A stretch of 64,000 nucleotides of DNA from Laburnicola sp. R22_1 (Eukaryota > Ascomycota > Dothideomycetes > Pleosporales > Didymosphaeriaceae). The stretch lies in NCBI GenBank assembly GCA_014281115.1, contig JACONQ010000003.1:3968001-4032000 (forward strand), given 5' to 3'. How positions within the stretch are numbered: position 1 is the first letter of the stretch; every line of letters begins with the position of its first letter. Shown in pieces: positions 45,478-58,187 of the stretch. The notes beneath the pieces are model-generated. The model was not told the origin of the DNA. It saw only the letters and a list, made by a program, of their open reading frames with translations, and searched no databases. A program made the translations under genes and the position numbers.

Positions 45478-48400
45478 TGCCTTAATCGATACCAAAATGG
45501 CTATACTACTCTAGCGTAACCCGATAGTGACCCTTTAAGACCACACTAACTATAGGGCATAGATAATACAGCTCTAGTCTAGATGCGTTGCATATTGCAT
45601 CTAGCCAAAAGTCAATCCTATATTAAATATCCTAATAAAACCTAAACCTATAGCCCTAAGGGCGCCGCTAATTAATGGGTATACTCTAGCAGTAAACGTT
45701 AGTATCCCAACAAGACAGTCTAAACTATTAGCAGCAGGACTTAAGGCGTTTAAAGAAGATCTTAAGTATTATAAGATTCTTACTAAGCAGTATAAGAACA
45801 ATTAATATAATTTTAAAAAGGAGCAAACAAGCCTCTAGCAAATTATTGTTTATATTTAGGCTACTATTAGCCTACATCTTTAGCGCACTTACTGCCTCCT
45901 AGATTAACCACTAAGACAGTGGATTACGAACCTTAAAGCCACGGTTAGCGTTAACGAACAATTCGAGAGAGAACGAGCCCGCGACTAATACCTTATATCC
46001 CTTAGACTAATAAGAAACGCGTTGAATTGGAACATATGGCTTACTAAATATAATTAAGCAGCTATAGAAGCGGAGACAAGTAATATCCCTAAGATAACAT
46101 AGATTAATATGATTATAAAGGACTTTCTAATTGCTGTAAACAAAGTTGCGCCCAATTAGTCTACAACCTTTTAGGATAGCGGACGGTTTACACCTAGCAT
46201 AAATTGGAAAGAAATAATAAAGCGCTTTTAAGAGTATATAATATTAAATTATCCAACCCCTTAAACAGGGAAGCATAAGGCCGCATTTGTGGCAGATAAC
46301 TTGTTATATCTCGCTAAAAGTGGGAAAACCACCCAGGGCATTAATGCCGAAGCAGCACTATCTAGAAAACAGGGCAGACCCTAATATTAATGTAATAACT
46401 AAAAAGATAATAAGAACTTATTCTTAGTCTAAAAACCTATAAAAATAGGAGGCGCTAAATGTCCTATGTGTGGACATTGCTATAGACTCTAGGATTGCTT
46501 CTATATTAATATAGATAAAGCTCCTAAGTAGTAGAAACCAAATAAGAAGATTAAAGAACTCGTCGCATTAAAGCGCGAGCACGATCCCGAATTTCAAGGA
46601 CTGTTAAGAGGACAAAGCAGACTAAGATTAAAAACACTAAACATTAAACAATTGCACACGCCCACACCTAAGATCCTTAAGTCCCCTAAGGACTAACTAG
46701 AGGGATAGAGAATATTAAACGTTAACGCTGCGTTTATATTAGCGCTAATGAAAACAGAAGTATCTAATTACCCGCTAAAGCGCTTGTTTATTCTTAATTT
46801 AGGATTAACTTGCCATATTACAAACAACCCCGACCGTATCTATAACTTCTATATACCTATGTCCGGAGATTATATATAGGCTGGCAATACAAAGATATAG
46901 ATAAAAGGCTACGGCTCTGTTAACTTAACACTAAGAGGCCAACATAAAACAACTACGTTAGTTCTATATAATATGGCTATCTGTCCAGACCTCCTATATA
47001 ACCTAGTCTCCTTTTAACTACTAAAGTATAGAGGAATCTAGTAGGATACGCAAACGGACCCAACTACGCTAAAAGGACTAGATAATAAGATTATCGAAAA
47101 ACTATCTAAGATACACGGTTAATAGGTACTTAAGTATGATCCGCTACCACCCACTTTATATTATATCTATAAGAATATATTACGAACAAAAGGAGCACTA
47201 TAAAGGGCCTTAGCCAAATTATAGTATAAGAGACTAGGACACCCTAGACTAGTAGCTATTAAATATCTTATGCAGCAAGCTAAAGGGGTGCAAGTTAAGG
47301 GAGTTATAATAGTTTAATGCAACTCCTATAGGAAAGTAAAGATTTAGTAACAAATTAGCTAAGCACCGCGAATTAATAATAAAGGACTAGGAGAAAGACT
47401 AGCTATTAACTTTTATGCCTACGAGGCGCAAAGTAGCACTGGCGAAAGGAGCCAGATACTTATTACTAATAGGTACTTAGGCCTATAATGGGACTTTTAT
47501 TTTAAAGACAATTAACTAGCAAAGTCGGTTATTAAAGTTCTATCGAACTTCTTTCTCTTCCTTAAAAACCATTATAATATTACGGTCAAGGTCATTAAAG
47601 CGGACAACGAGATTACGATAGTGAAACTAGAAATCGAGCGCTGGTTAGCATTATAAGGAATTACTATTAAGCCTTCTACCCCAGATACACAAGCTCAAAA
47701 TAGAGGTGCCAAACGCTTAGGGGGTGTAAACAAAGAGAAATCGCGCGCGATACGTCTTAATGCTAACCTACTCTAGGAACTATAGCCTAAAGTCATAAGA
47801 GCTGTAGTATACCTCTACAATCGAACACTAAATTATGCGAATAACTAGAAAACGCTATATAAGATATTCTTCACACAAGTTGCTTTAAATAATAGAGTAG
47901 TCACCTTAATTAAGAAACCTAATCTTGCTTACCTTAAAGCGTATGGCTGCAAAGCGTTCGTAATAATGGATAATACACATTAAGGTAAATTAAGACTATA
48001 ACGCCTAGACCTAAAGGCTTAGATTAGTTACCTAGTAGGATACCGGTCCTTAAACATCTATCGAATCTGGATACCGTTACTTACTAAGGTAATAAGTACC
48101 TATAATATTATCTTTAACGAATAAACTGTCTTTAGTGGCAAAACTAAGAACCTTATAGATAACCTTATGCATAGTACACTAGAGGAAATTGCCACATACG
48201 TAAGAACAATTAAACTCCCAACACTAAGTTATTAACTAGAGACAGAGTCCTTCTATAAAGACGATACTATTAGAGGCTCATTAAATCCCTAAGGCGAAGT
48301 AGACCCACTAGGCTACTACTAAGGAGTGAAGATTAGGGACAACTATTCGACTCCTCTAACTACACTACTACCTACGGCATTACTTACGCAGTTAATAGCT

Positions 48401-50241
48401 GGAAATAAATTAGAAATGAACCTAAAAGGGTTATCCAAAACTGTCCCTTAGGCAGCCGCCTTTATGGCAGGAACTTAAGCTGGCTACGTTGGGAAATACA
48501 GAGGGGATGTTATAGACAAGGCTAAGATAATAAGAACGCTCGCTAAAGGCTTGAAGCCCTATTAAAGTTAACTCCCACCTCTGCCAACGTGCCGTACTAA
48601 GCTTAAGGATTACCTAATGGGCGAATTATTTAAAGAAGCAGAGCGGGATTACCTCGTAAGCCACAAACAAATAAAATTATAGTTAGAAGTACTAATAAAG
48701 AAGATTAAACTAATAGGATAGTAGATTCTTAACTATATATGGGTATACACCTACAAGCTTAATAAACACCATTGCTTGCTAAAGTGTAAGGCACGGCTAG
48801 TTATCTAGGGCAATTAATAACAGAATATTACCTCTTAAGACACTTATACAGCCACGCTTGCTAGTAGGTCGTTTCGAATGCTAGTAGTAATAGCAGCTTA
48901 CTATAATATAGAGCTTGAGTAATATAATATTACAAACGCTTTCGTCCATGTAAGTATAGACTAAGAGGTATATATAAGAATGCCCCGTGGCTATTAAAAG
49001 CCTAGAACAATACTTTAAGTTAACAAGGCTTTATATAGTCTTTGGATCTCACTACTCCTCTGGCAGAAAGAGTTTACCTTAACACTTAAAGCTTTAGGTT
49101 TCTAGATAGTGCCTTATAAGCCATACTACCTTCTTAAAGACGGAATTATTGTCTTCTTCTACGTCGACGATATTATCTTAGCTTTTTACAAGTAGAAAGA
49201 GGAAGAAGCCTAATAAGCGATTAAGCGCCTATAAGAAAAATACATCTTAAGTAGAGGAAACAACCTTTAGTGGTTTCTTAGCGTAGAGATTATTAGAGAT
49301 TAAAAGACTAGGATAATTTAACTCTCTTAGGCTGCCTACTCAGATAAGATTAGTCGATTAGTTAACAAGAGGGATATTCGACACAACACCCCAATAGCAG
49401 CTATTAAGCTAAAACCACAAGACAGCTTAGCAACACCCTTAGAAATTAATAAATACTAACGTAAGATTAGATTGCTTCTGTTCATAGTAGTAATAACTCG
49501 ACCGGATATAGCCTTTGCAACCTTAAGGCTAGCTTAATTTCTATTAAATCCAGGCTTAGAATATTATAATGCCGCTAATTGAGTACTACTATACTTATTA
49601 AGCACTAGATAGAGAGCACTGTAGCTTGGAGGAGGCAACTGCCTTTAAGTAGCCAGCGATGCCTTATTTGCTAATAACACACTAGATAGAAAGAGCTTAT
49701 AAGGATACGCTATTAAGCTATTTAATAGACTTATTGCCTAGAAAGCAAGCAAATAAGACACTATCACAACTTCGACAACCAAAGTAAAGCTTCTCGCCTT
49801 ATCGCAAGTGGCTAAGGAAGCAATCTTTATATTAAGACTACTAGACGAACTGCAAATTAAACTACGCTTATTGTTAATTACCGTCTAATGCGATAATAAG
49901 CAAACTATTCGACTAGCTACTAAGGAGATATCTAGGCTTTAGACTAAACTACGACACGTTGATATTCACAATCACTAGTTAAGATAGGAAGTCTCTACTG
50001 GAAAGATTAAGGTAGAGTACGTACAATTGGCAGAAATAATTACTGACGGCTTTATAAAGGTCCTCTTAGTTAATAAGTGGAAAGGGTTCCTAACCCAACT
50101 TAGGCTAGTTAAGATAACAGAACGCAAAGTAGCGAATAAAGCACCTCTTAAGGAAACTTAAGAGCACCTTAATAACCTTACTTTAGGATAATAGGCTGCT
50201 AAATAGTTTAGCTTATAAGGATCTTCTAAGCTAAGGGGGTG

Positions 50242-50427
50242 TGTTAGATATGTAGCTGTTAGATAGAATAAGCGTGTTAAGGTTGGATCTGTACAATAAA
50301 GCAGGGACCACCTGGCTTGGCACACTAGCGAAGAAGTCAGAACTAGCCAAACATAGTGGACACAAACACAATATAATTATTATTATCTATTAAGGCGTAT
50401 TATCGCATTTAACCATTAAATCTAACA
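50242..50427 (+). repeat. 3' LTR of Copia D
   Basis: This 186-bp LTR is preceded by AGCTAAGGGGGTG and followed by ACACT. Confidence 0.9.
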
Positions 50428-50532
50428 ACACTAAAGCAACTTATTATAGTCCCTACACTACTACTAAGTATACCTAACAAGGTATCTATTACGGCGCTTA
50501 TTTAACACTACTAAACTACGCTATACCTATAC

Positions 50533-50684
50533 TATAAGGGATAAGTAGGGTAGTAATTAGGAATAAGAGACTGAGTTAATTGTAATAAGCTAAATAGAGA
50601 AACTACGTAAGTAGTAGAATTATAATTAGCAACTAGTCTATATTAGGTTAGTAGTATTATATAATATTGTACTCCACACTAATA
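50533..50684 (-). repeat. 3' LTR of Copia G
   Basis: This 152-bp LTR is near-identical to 55736-55887. Most differences are A/T-ward. Confidence 0.9.
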
Positions 50685-53600
50685 CACCTTCTATAGCACA
50701 AAGGTAGCAAAGTGCTATAAAGTATAATAAAGCAAAATAAGTGAACAGAGGACCTCTAGGGCACCTCCCTAGAAAGAACTCTATTAGGTAATAACAGATA
50801 TAATAAACTTATCCTCTAAACTAATAACTTATTAGCGGATATTAGTTATTTCTAATTGCTGCAAGAATCGCTCGTGCTTACTACTATTAGAGAGAGACTT
50901 TATCAATCTATTAGCGGGCATATTAGTAGTTTCTATCTAGGTAACGTTAATGTTCCCGGCTTTAACTTGCTCGCGAATCCATATCTAATATACTTTAATA
51001 TGTCTAAGCTTTATGTCGAGCTTTTCTTTGTCCTTATTAGCAATAGAGACTGTTTACTAGTTATTACAGTATAACGTAGGTCGAACCTCTAAATTAAACC
51101 TAATAGCTTTAAAGGTGTTTATTTACTAGGATAACTTAGTGCTAGTAGTTAATAGGGCAAACAGTTCGGCCTTAGTAGTTAATTTAGTAACAGATCTCAT
51201 AATTTTTGCCTTCTAATTAATAATCATACTATAAAGCTTAAACACATAGGCAAATAAGCTTTAAGTAGTATTAGGATTGTTAGTAAACGCGGCATTAGAG
51301 GCACTAAAGAATAACAACTCCTTAGCTTCCTTATTGTTAATTTAACTAATGTAGTTGGCGTTCTTAGAGCGTGCTATTATTGCTCCAATTGCCCAGAATT
51401 AGAAGTTGTATAAGTATTGCCACACAGACTTAATAGCAGCAAAATGCTTTTAGCTTAGATTATTTAGATAGCGGGCAAGTATTAAGTGCGCTTTTACTAC
51501 GTTAGGCTGGGTAAAATATAAGATAAAGCCAAGGCATCTAACTAGGATCTAATATAGGTGGGTGCGCTCCGCGTTAGGTTTATCTATACTTAGAAGGAGA
51601 TAAGACTCGCGCAGAGGGACCTTAGAGTGTTGGCTGCCCTAAAGGAGATTGTGGTTGTGGTAGACTTTTGCAATATAGAAGTCTTAGATTATTTAGACTT
51701 TGCCTTTTGCATAGTCTCTAATAATGCGTATTCCTAGGAACTAGCGTAGTTCTTCTAAGCTTTGTGTCTTGTATTGTTTTGTAAACTTGCGTTAAAACTA
51801 TTAATAATATTGTTAATTGCCTTTGTGGAAAAGGACGACAATATTATCTACGTAATAGAATAGTATTAGCTTACTATTAGTAAATAGGCAAGGGATACCC
51901 TTAACTTAAGTGAAGCCTATATTAATAAGGGTCTTCTTTAGGTATTTGTGCCACAGCGCTGGGGCATTCTTAAGCCTATACAGTACTTAGCGTAGTCGCA
52001 TTATATTGCCTAGTCTGTCTTAAAACCTATCTAGAGTCTAGACGTAATAGAGTTAGGCTAGATACGTGTTAAGGAAAGTATTCTTAACGTCGTACTAGTA
52101 GGCAAGGAGTCTAAAGACGCACATAATAGCGATAAGGAAGCGGAGCATTCGAGCCGCGAGGGTGGCTACGTAGGTATTATCCCAAGTTGTCTGCAAATCT
52201 CCTCTTATAACTAGTTAAGCTTTGTAGCTAGTTAAGTAGCTATTAGCATTAAACTTATACGTAAAAACCCACATTAGCGGCAGGGTCTTAGCATCTAGGT
52301 GCTCCTTTACGTTATCTTTCACCTTCTTAAATACACCTTTGTAAAGCTGCTTCTTAATCTTCTTATCTATAGTAGCAAACCACATATTAGTATTAGGGCG
52401 GGATTTGACCTCAGCCTAGTTCTTTAGTGGCAGCGGCAGTTAATTATAGTAAACCTTTAACTCTTTATTTAGGGGCAATTGCATAATTGCTATAGCAAAT
52501 ATTTGCCAGTACAAAGAAGCGTGCGTACTAAAATAGTCCCTAGGCGTATTGTCTCCTCTACTACCTCTCTAACAATAGGACCCTAGAACGATATTATCTA
52601 CAGCAATATTAGGGTTTGTCCGTCTTAGAGCGTTATTCTAATGGCGGTTTAGCGTAGTATCTCTAAAAGCAATCTCTTTCTAGCCTTTTAGTTAAGAATA
52701 ATTATAAGTGCTAGGTACTAGTGTCTCTTAGAGTGTAAGTAATCCTTTATAGGCCTCCTATTAAATCTGCTCTTTGGCATTATCTGGCCTAGTAGCCTCT
52801 TCTTCTTAATTTTTAATATTATTCTTAACTGTATGTTAATAATGTGTTATATTACAATAGATCTACTTAATAACGGGATCTTCCTCCTTGTCCAATAAAT
52901 TAATATTAAGGACTCTAACTACGCGTCGTATCTTCTCCGTTATAGGCTTAAGTTGTAGAGCTAAGTAGCGTTAGTCTCGTACAAAGACAATATTACGTGT
53001 TCGAACAATACTATTAGCCCCAGGAACCTATACATAGAAGATATTCGTTCCTTTGTATCTAACTAGCCATCTAGTAATTAACCTTAACTCGAGCTTGTCA
53101 CCTTTAGCCACCTTAGTATTACAGAATAGGGCTTTAGCACTAATAACGTCTATATGTGTAAGAGACGGCTTTACCTTGCGTATATGTTTGTAGGGCGTCT
53201 TTTAGTTAAGAACCTCTGTTAGTAATTAATTAAGGATGTAAATAGCTGTTAGGCATAACTTATTAGCCAGTTTCTTAGGCAAATTTGCTTTAATCCGCAA
53301 AGCTCTTACTGCAGTAATAATAAGGTTACTAGCCTTCTTAGGCAGGCTAGTTATCTCTTCTACACTAACAGCACGTCGCTTAGCTGTAATACCCAGGTCT
53401 TAAAAGACCTCCTAAAGATTAGCATAACCCTTTTTGTTGTTATAGCGAACGTATATAATAATCGCGTTAAACTAGGTCTATATAAGCGCTAGTATCTGTT
53501 AAACTAAGCGCGTTAGAGTCTTCTTCTTCTTATTATAAAGAGTCTTCCCTAAATAGTATCTGCTATGTTAACACATAGCGTGTAAGAGCCACTTATCCTT

Positions 53601-55205
53601 ATTATAGCAAGCTTTACCCGTCTTTCTAAGTTGTATAAGGTTAATGCTAATATATTTAAAGGGGCGTGTCGCAGGCTTGCGTTAAGGGCGTCGACTAATA
53701 ATCTTAGAAAGCTTAGAGTTAATACACTTTTTATATCCCCTCTATTATAGAGCTTAGGTGCTAGTAATAAGCTTAATACTATTTACTGCCTACTCTAGGT
53801 GTTTAACTACGCGTCGTCCTATATAAGCTAGCATCTAATAAGCTTCTATAGGGGTGACTTGTAGAGGCTTGCGCTCTATACAGCTTGGCTTAGCTAACTT
53901 TAATTAAATCGCAAATGTGTACAACTCTAATACGTTCGGACGTGTTGCCTTATTAGAGTCCATAACCTAATAGCCACCCTGCTTATTAAGTGTGCAGAAT
54001 ATGTCCATTAAAGCGCTTCTTAGATAGAGACAGCTACGTTCTAAGTCGAACTTAATACTAACTAATTAATAGCGTAAGAGTAACACTACTAATATAAAGA
54101 ACGTGGGAATAAGTGCTACCTATATTATAGTCACTTAACGTTTACTAGTTAGAGTATTAACAAATAGCTTAATATTTCCCTACTTATATATCTGTAGGGC
54201 TTGCGTGCTAGCTAGTAGGATATTATCTAGGTGTCTATCTCGGATCTTCTCCTAAGTCTTTGGCCAATAGTTTGTAACATGTAGATTGGAGCCAGAATCT
54301 AGTATCCACTTATTAATTAATAGTGGTGGAGGCTGTTAAATAGTAGCTATACTAAGTAGAGTAACAACCTAAGCTACGTTCTGGCTGCCTTACTAGTGTA
54401 TAACTGCTCCTATTAAGTTTTAAGCATTTAATAAAGGGTAACTAGTGTCTATTAAGAAATTATTCTTGTTGGCAGCAGCTGCCTTTTTACTAGCTTTCTT
54501 CTTAGCTTTAAACAGAGCTACGCTTAAAGAGTTGCCTTTGCCTAGTTTCCTAACTCTATTAAACTTGGCTAAGACAACTGGGTCGGGCCTCTATCTAGCG
54601 GGTTAGAGAGAAGGCACCACATAGAAGCACTACTTAAACAAGTGCTGTTCCCCGCAGATGCACGTAACTGTACGTTTCTAGGTGTTGCTATTAGTGTTTA
54701 GACTAGGGCGTCCTAAAACAGCGTATATTCTAAGTGCTAACGCTATAGGGTTCAAGGTGTGTTAGAACTATTAATAGTTCTCCACTAGTGCAACAGGATC
54801 CATATATAGGATTTTGTTTATCTTAGCTCGCGTGATCTCCTAAATTTCGTGCGTAACAAAGGACTTATTAATTCCCCTAATTGCTTAAAGAAAGTCCTAC
54901 TATGCTTAATAGTCCTGGACTTTAGGTAGTTTTAGTTTAATTATATTGTAAAGGATAGTGATATAGCTCTTATACTAAGTATCCATCTTTTATCGTTGTG
55001 AAACCTTCTTAATCTTGTCGTACTACTTAAGTAACTTATACTTACGTTCTACTACTAATATATAGGATATCTTCTTAAGTTATATAAGTTGTTTATAGGG
55101 TGTTTTAGCATCCTTAATAACTAGGATATGCCTGCTAGCGATTATCCTTACAATCTCCCATATTAGGTTATTAAGAGCGTTCTTCTTCTTCTACTAGGCT
55201 GCTAG

Positions 55206-55396
55206 CTTTATTGCGTAGAACCTATGCCAGAAGGTATAGTCCTCTTATTTAGATTTTGTAAGTTTGTCTAGTTTAATATTATTGTCGCCCTAGACAATAC
55301 TTTATTGCGTAGAACCTATGCCAGAAGGTATAGTCCTCTTATTTAGATTTTGTAAGTTTGTCTAGTTTAATATTATTGTCGCCCTAGACAATACTT
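55206..55396. repeat. Perfect 94-bp tandem duplication inside Copia G
   Basis: Two adjacent copies starting CTTTATTGCGTAGAACC and ending CTAGACAATA are identical base for base, in DNA that is otherwise heavily mutated. The duplication therefore postdates the RIP changes. Confidence 0.95.
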
Positions 55397-55722
55397 AAAG
55401 CTTTGTTAGGTGTGTTGTCCTTTTTAAATAAGCGTAGTCGTTGCTCCTTAGGTTTCTTATTATAGATTTTCTTAATAGTATCTACTGTTAAATTTGGGTT
55501 ACAATAGTCCCAGATCTTATATGCCTTAGCGGTCCTCTTTCGCAGAAAGATTCACTTCAACTAATCGCTTGGCTTATTAAGGATAATTATCTCCTTAACA
55601 ATTAGCTTGTTCTCTTTATTGCTTATTATGGCAAACTAGAGCTTATTAAGTTAATCTCTGTTGTGGAAAGTGCGTGTGTAGTAAGTAGGTAGAGTGTAAA
55701 CTGCAGTTGAATTAAGCGTAGG

Positions 55723-55735
55723 CCAGGCTCATAAC
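55723..55735 (-). other. Primer-binding site of Copia G (half initiator tRNA-Met type)
   Basis: In element sense GTTATGAGCCTGG abuts the LTR. It is the same site as in F and one base different from C. Confidence 0.7.
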
Positions 55736-55887
55736 TATAAGGGATAAGTAGGGTAGCAATTAGGAATGAGAGACTAAGTTAATTATAACAAGCTAAACAG
55801 AGAAACTACTTAAGTAGTAGAATTGTAATTAGCAACTAGTCTACATTAGGTTGGTGGTATTATGTGATATTATACTCCACACTAACA
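55736..55887 (-). repeat. 5' LTR of Copia G
   Basis: In element sense it begins TGTTAGTGTGGAGTA and ends CCCTTATA. It is followed by the primer-binding site. Confidence 0.9.
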
Positions 55888-57763
55888 GTTTAATATATAG
55901 GAGTTGCTAGCGTATTTAACCTAAACTTATTAGCACTTATTCTTTATAAGCAATTTATTTGTTAGTAATATGCCTTTACTTATTTATAGTGCTTAAATAA
56001 TACATCTATAGTGTAGAGAGACTAGTTAAGAGATAACTATTTCGACACTTAGATAAGTGTTGCTTAAGCAAATGGTTATAAGAATTTAAGCGTTATCTTT
56101 AGAGTCTCCTAATCCCTAGGTGAGAGCGCTAGAGAACTAAGCTTTTTATAATATTTTTAGTAAAATATTATTAACTTATCCTACTTCTCTATAGCTACTT
56201 TAAGGAGGTTGGACTATAAATTCTAGCGAGTGGCATTATTAATCCTAAGTGCCCTATCTACTAATGCCTCCCACTCGTCTAAAAGTAGTATTAATAAACG
56301 AATAAAGACAGCAATTATATAGAGGTTCCTAAGTGCACTAATAGACTTCTATCTAGCTTTTTTAGTTCTTCTTTATTTTGCTTCTCTCTTGCCTTACTTC
56401 TTATAAAGCCTCTCTTATAAGGCTTCTATAATAGTAAGGTCTATATTATCTTTTATAGCGTTAATTACAGCTTGTAGTGCGTCGATAGTAGTTGCAAAGA
56501 AAAAGGCGTTAAAAAAGAGGTTAATTATATAACTACTACATTAAATGCGGCGTCGCTTTAGATTAAATTTAACTCCTAATTTTGTAAGCCCTTTTGCAAG
56601 GGCTATAACACAGGTGTTATTGCTTAAGGTATTGTCTCTAATAATATAGCTAGTCTTCTTCGCGATATTATATACTTGTAGAGTGTTAAGGATATAAGAA
56701 GCTATTATCTCGCCACTATAAGAGAAGCGCACTTGTGGTAGCGTAAGAAGTGCCTTTTAAAGCTTATATTCGCTGTTAACAAACTATGCGTATATACTAA
56801 GAAATAATTTGCGGTTTAGTGACAACTAGAGGTTAATACCATAGTGGATTTAGGAGACCACGCCTTAAAGACAAGCTATAATAGTTTTATAGTAAGTAAT
56901 AAAACTTCTTTTAATGTGGATTAGAACTATTGTATGTGATTTAATAAGAAAGTCTTTAACCTCTAGATTAATAAATATTAGAAGCGCTTAATACTCTGCT
57001 AATTTAACATAGTCAAAGGTATCCAGCGGCGTGTAATAAGCTAAGTCTAGGCTTTAATAAAAGCCTCCTTATTAATAGCGTTTCTAAGTATTTTTTTAGA
57101 CTTAATAGTATTCTTATCCACCCTCTTCTTTGTAGCGTGTTGGAATGAGATATCGAGGGCAATTTGGCGTGCTTTCTTGCCCTTTAACTCTCCTACTTCT
57201 ACTTGTATCTAATACTTTGCATTAAGGTGCTTTTGTGCATTCCTACTAATAGCTGTAAAGTGGATTGGTCTTAACTTGCAGAGTGCGCAGTACATTAGTA
57301 ATTGTCTATTACTTGCTTTTGTCTGTTCCCCTCTATTTGGCTCCTGATAATAACACTAGGTTATATCCGCACGCCTCTTTCTCTTCTTAGCGGTATATGT
57401 ACTAGCTTGTGGGGTAGATGGCTAGTAATTAGGTAGGGAGAAGACATTAGGAGTAGGTGTCGTAATCGCACTAGGAGTAGGTGTTGTGGACGGCGTAGAT
57501 AGTGGGGAGGAAAATGTAGTTCGCATTAACTAGTTAAGACCGTTTTGGTGAGTAAAGGGAGCCATATTGGCTATCAATGTAGTGGCGGTGGTTGTATAGA
57601 GTTTGAGACTAAAGAGATTTCAACATTTAATTGTGGGGAAAACGCGTAAAAAAAAACACGGTTTCGCGCTTCACGTGATTTCGTGAGTATGGACTGATAT
57701 ATATTGAATTGGTAAGGTATGGATTGATATATGGATTGATAGGCTAGTATTGACGACAAGTCT
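55888..57763 (-). mobile_element. hAT-type DNA transposon H1 (left arm), reverse orientation, truncated
   Basis: On the minus strand a transposase-like frame starts at 57563-57565 (MAPFT) and has many stops. A BED-type zinc-finger-like region (YCALCKLRPIHFTA then NAQKHLNAK) lies at about 57220-57310. An NNATRWNLQSNLL-like segment near 56200-56240 resembles the TRWNS motif of hAT transposases. The C-terminal dimerisation region is not seen because the sequence runs into element G at 55887. The region from 57763 back to about 57070 is the inverted repeat of 63284-64000. The right end interrupts an RTA1 gene. Confidence 0.72.
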
Positions 57764-58187
57764 GCTTCCGGGGCGCGATGACGGAAAGATGGTCGGCCTG
57801 AATACTGCGAATGATGCGGCTCAGACACATGTAGATCGATGCTGCGAAGAAGGCGGGGCCAAGTAGGATGAAGACGTTTTGGACGGCGAATGGCATGATT
57901 TTACCGGTCTTGCTGTGAGCGGAGGCTCTTGCGCAGTAACCAGCGAACTCCACTGCGAAAAAGTGTTAGCTCAGTTGAGGCACTGGGTGAGGACTGGAGG
58001 GATAAAACTTACAAAAGCCTCCCATCACAAAGGGCGTGCAGAACCAGGTCTTGGCTTGGAACATTCGCCAACATATCAAGCCCGTAGTGACTAGGAATAG
58101 TAGGATAAATATGACAGCGGCGGCCATCGAGGGGAGGTAATTCCATAGATAGTAACCTCCCTTGATTGGCTCTACTCCATCGACCAT
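57764..58187 (-). pseudogene. RTA1-like seven-helix membrane protein, 3' end removed by hAT insertion
   Basis: The ATG is at 58185-58187, with exon 1 at 58013-58187, a 59-bp intron and exon 2 from 57952. The start YLWNYLPSMAAAVIFILLFLVTTGLI, then TPFVMGGFLEFAGYCARASAHS, PFAVQNVFILLGPAFFAASIYMCLSRIIR and SVIAPRK, matches the RTA1 family. These fungal proteins are linked to lipid translocation or drug and stress resistance. Coding similarity ends at about 57764, where the hAT arm begins, so helices 4 or 5 to 7 are missing. The remaining exons are clean, implying a fairly recent disruption. It is divergent from the C6 regulator, with about 600 bp between them. Confidence 0.87.

Larger units (their letters stand above)
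45278..50427 (+). mobile_element. Copia retrotransposon D (same family as A and B), RIP-degraded
   Basis: A 5150-bp element with LTRs at 45278-45463 and 50242-50427 is flanked by ACACT (45273-45277 and 50428-50432). gag (46300-46700) has a knuckle region starting CPMCGHCYRL, with the following W changed to stop. The integrase HKR-type motif lies near 47225 and the reverse transcriptase retains FYVDDIIL near 49158. RNase H lies toward 49650-49950. All three frames contain many stops. It lies in the 3' direction of the same F host sequence that B interrupts. Confidence 0.9.
33550..50532 (+). mobile_element. Copia retrotransposon fragment F (5' LTR and gag), host of B and D
   Basis: A 5' LTR (33550-33729) with perfect inverted ends TGTAAGA/TCTTACA is followed by a primer-binding site and a leader. 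gag then starts at about 33982 (MATLKDKKVILKG, related to the Copia gag motif LKG-x2-NF-x-PWY). The gag-like frame continues, with stops, to 34555, resumes at 45175-45277 after element B and again at 50433-50532 after element D. The three pieces together keep an extended open reading, which supports one original element. Sequence from 50533 belongs to element G, and no protease, integrase, reverse transcriptase or 3' LTR of F was found. F abuts E at 33550. The real content of F is only about 1.2 kb. Confidence 0.72.
50533..55887 (-). mobile_element. Copia retrotransposon G, reverse orientation, RIP-degraded
   Basis: LTRs of 152 bp lie at 50533-50684 and 55736-55887 (the latter is the 5' LTR in element sense). 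The primer-binding site is the complement of 55723-55735. On the minus strand, a gag CCHC-like knuckle (CICGEQHLFK then stop, CF) lies near 54640, protease near 54290, integrase at 53100-54000 and the reverse transcriptase YVD-type region near 51845. RNase H is near 51050-51300. It is stop-dense throughout. The two flanks (TATAC left, GTTTA right) do not match, so no target-site duplication is seen. The left flank is element F and the right flank is hAT DNA. A 94-bp tandem duplication lies in its gag. Confidence 0.85.
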
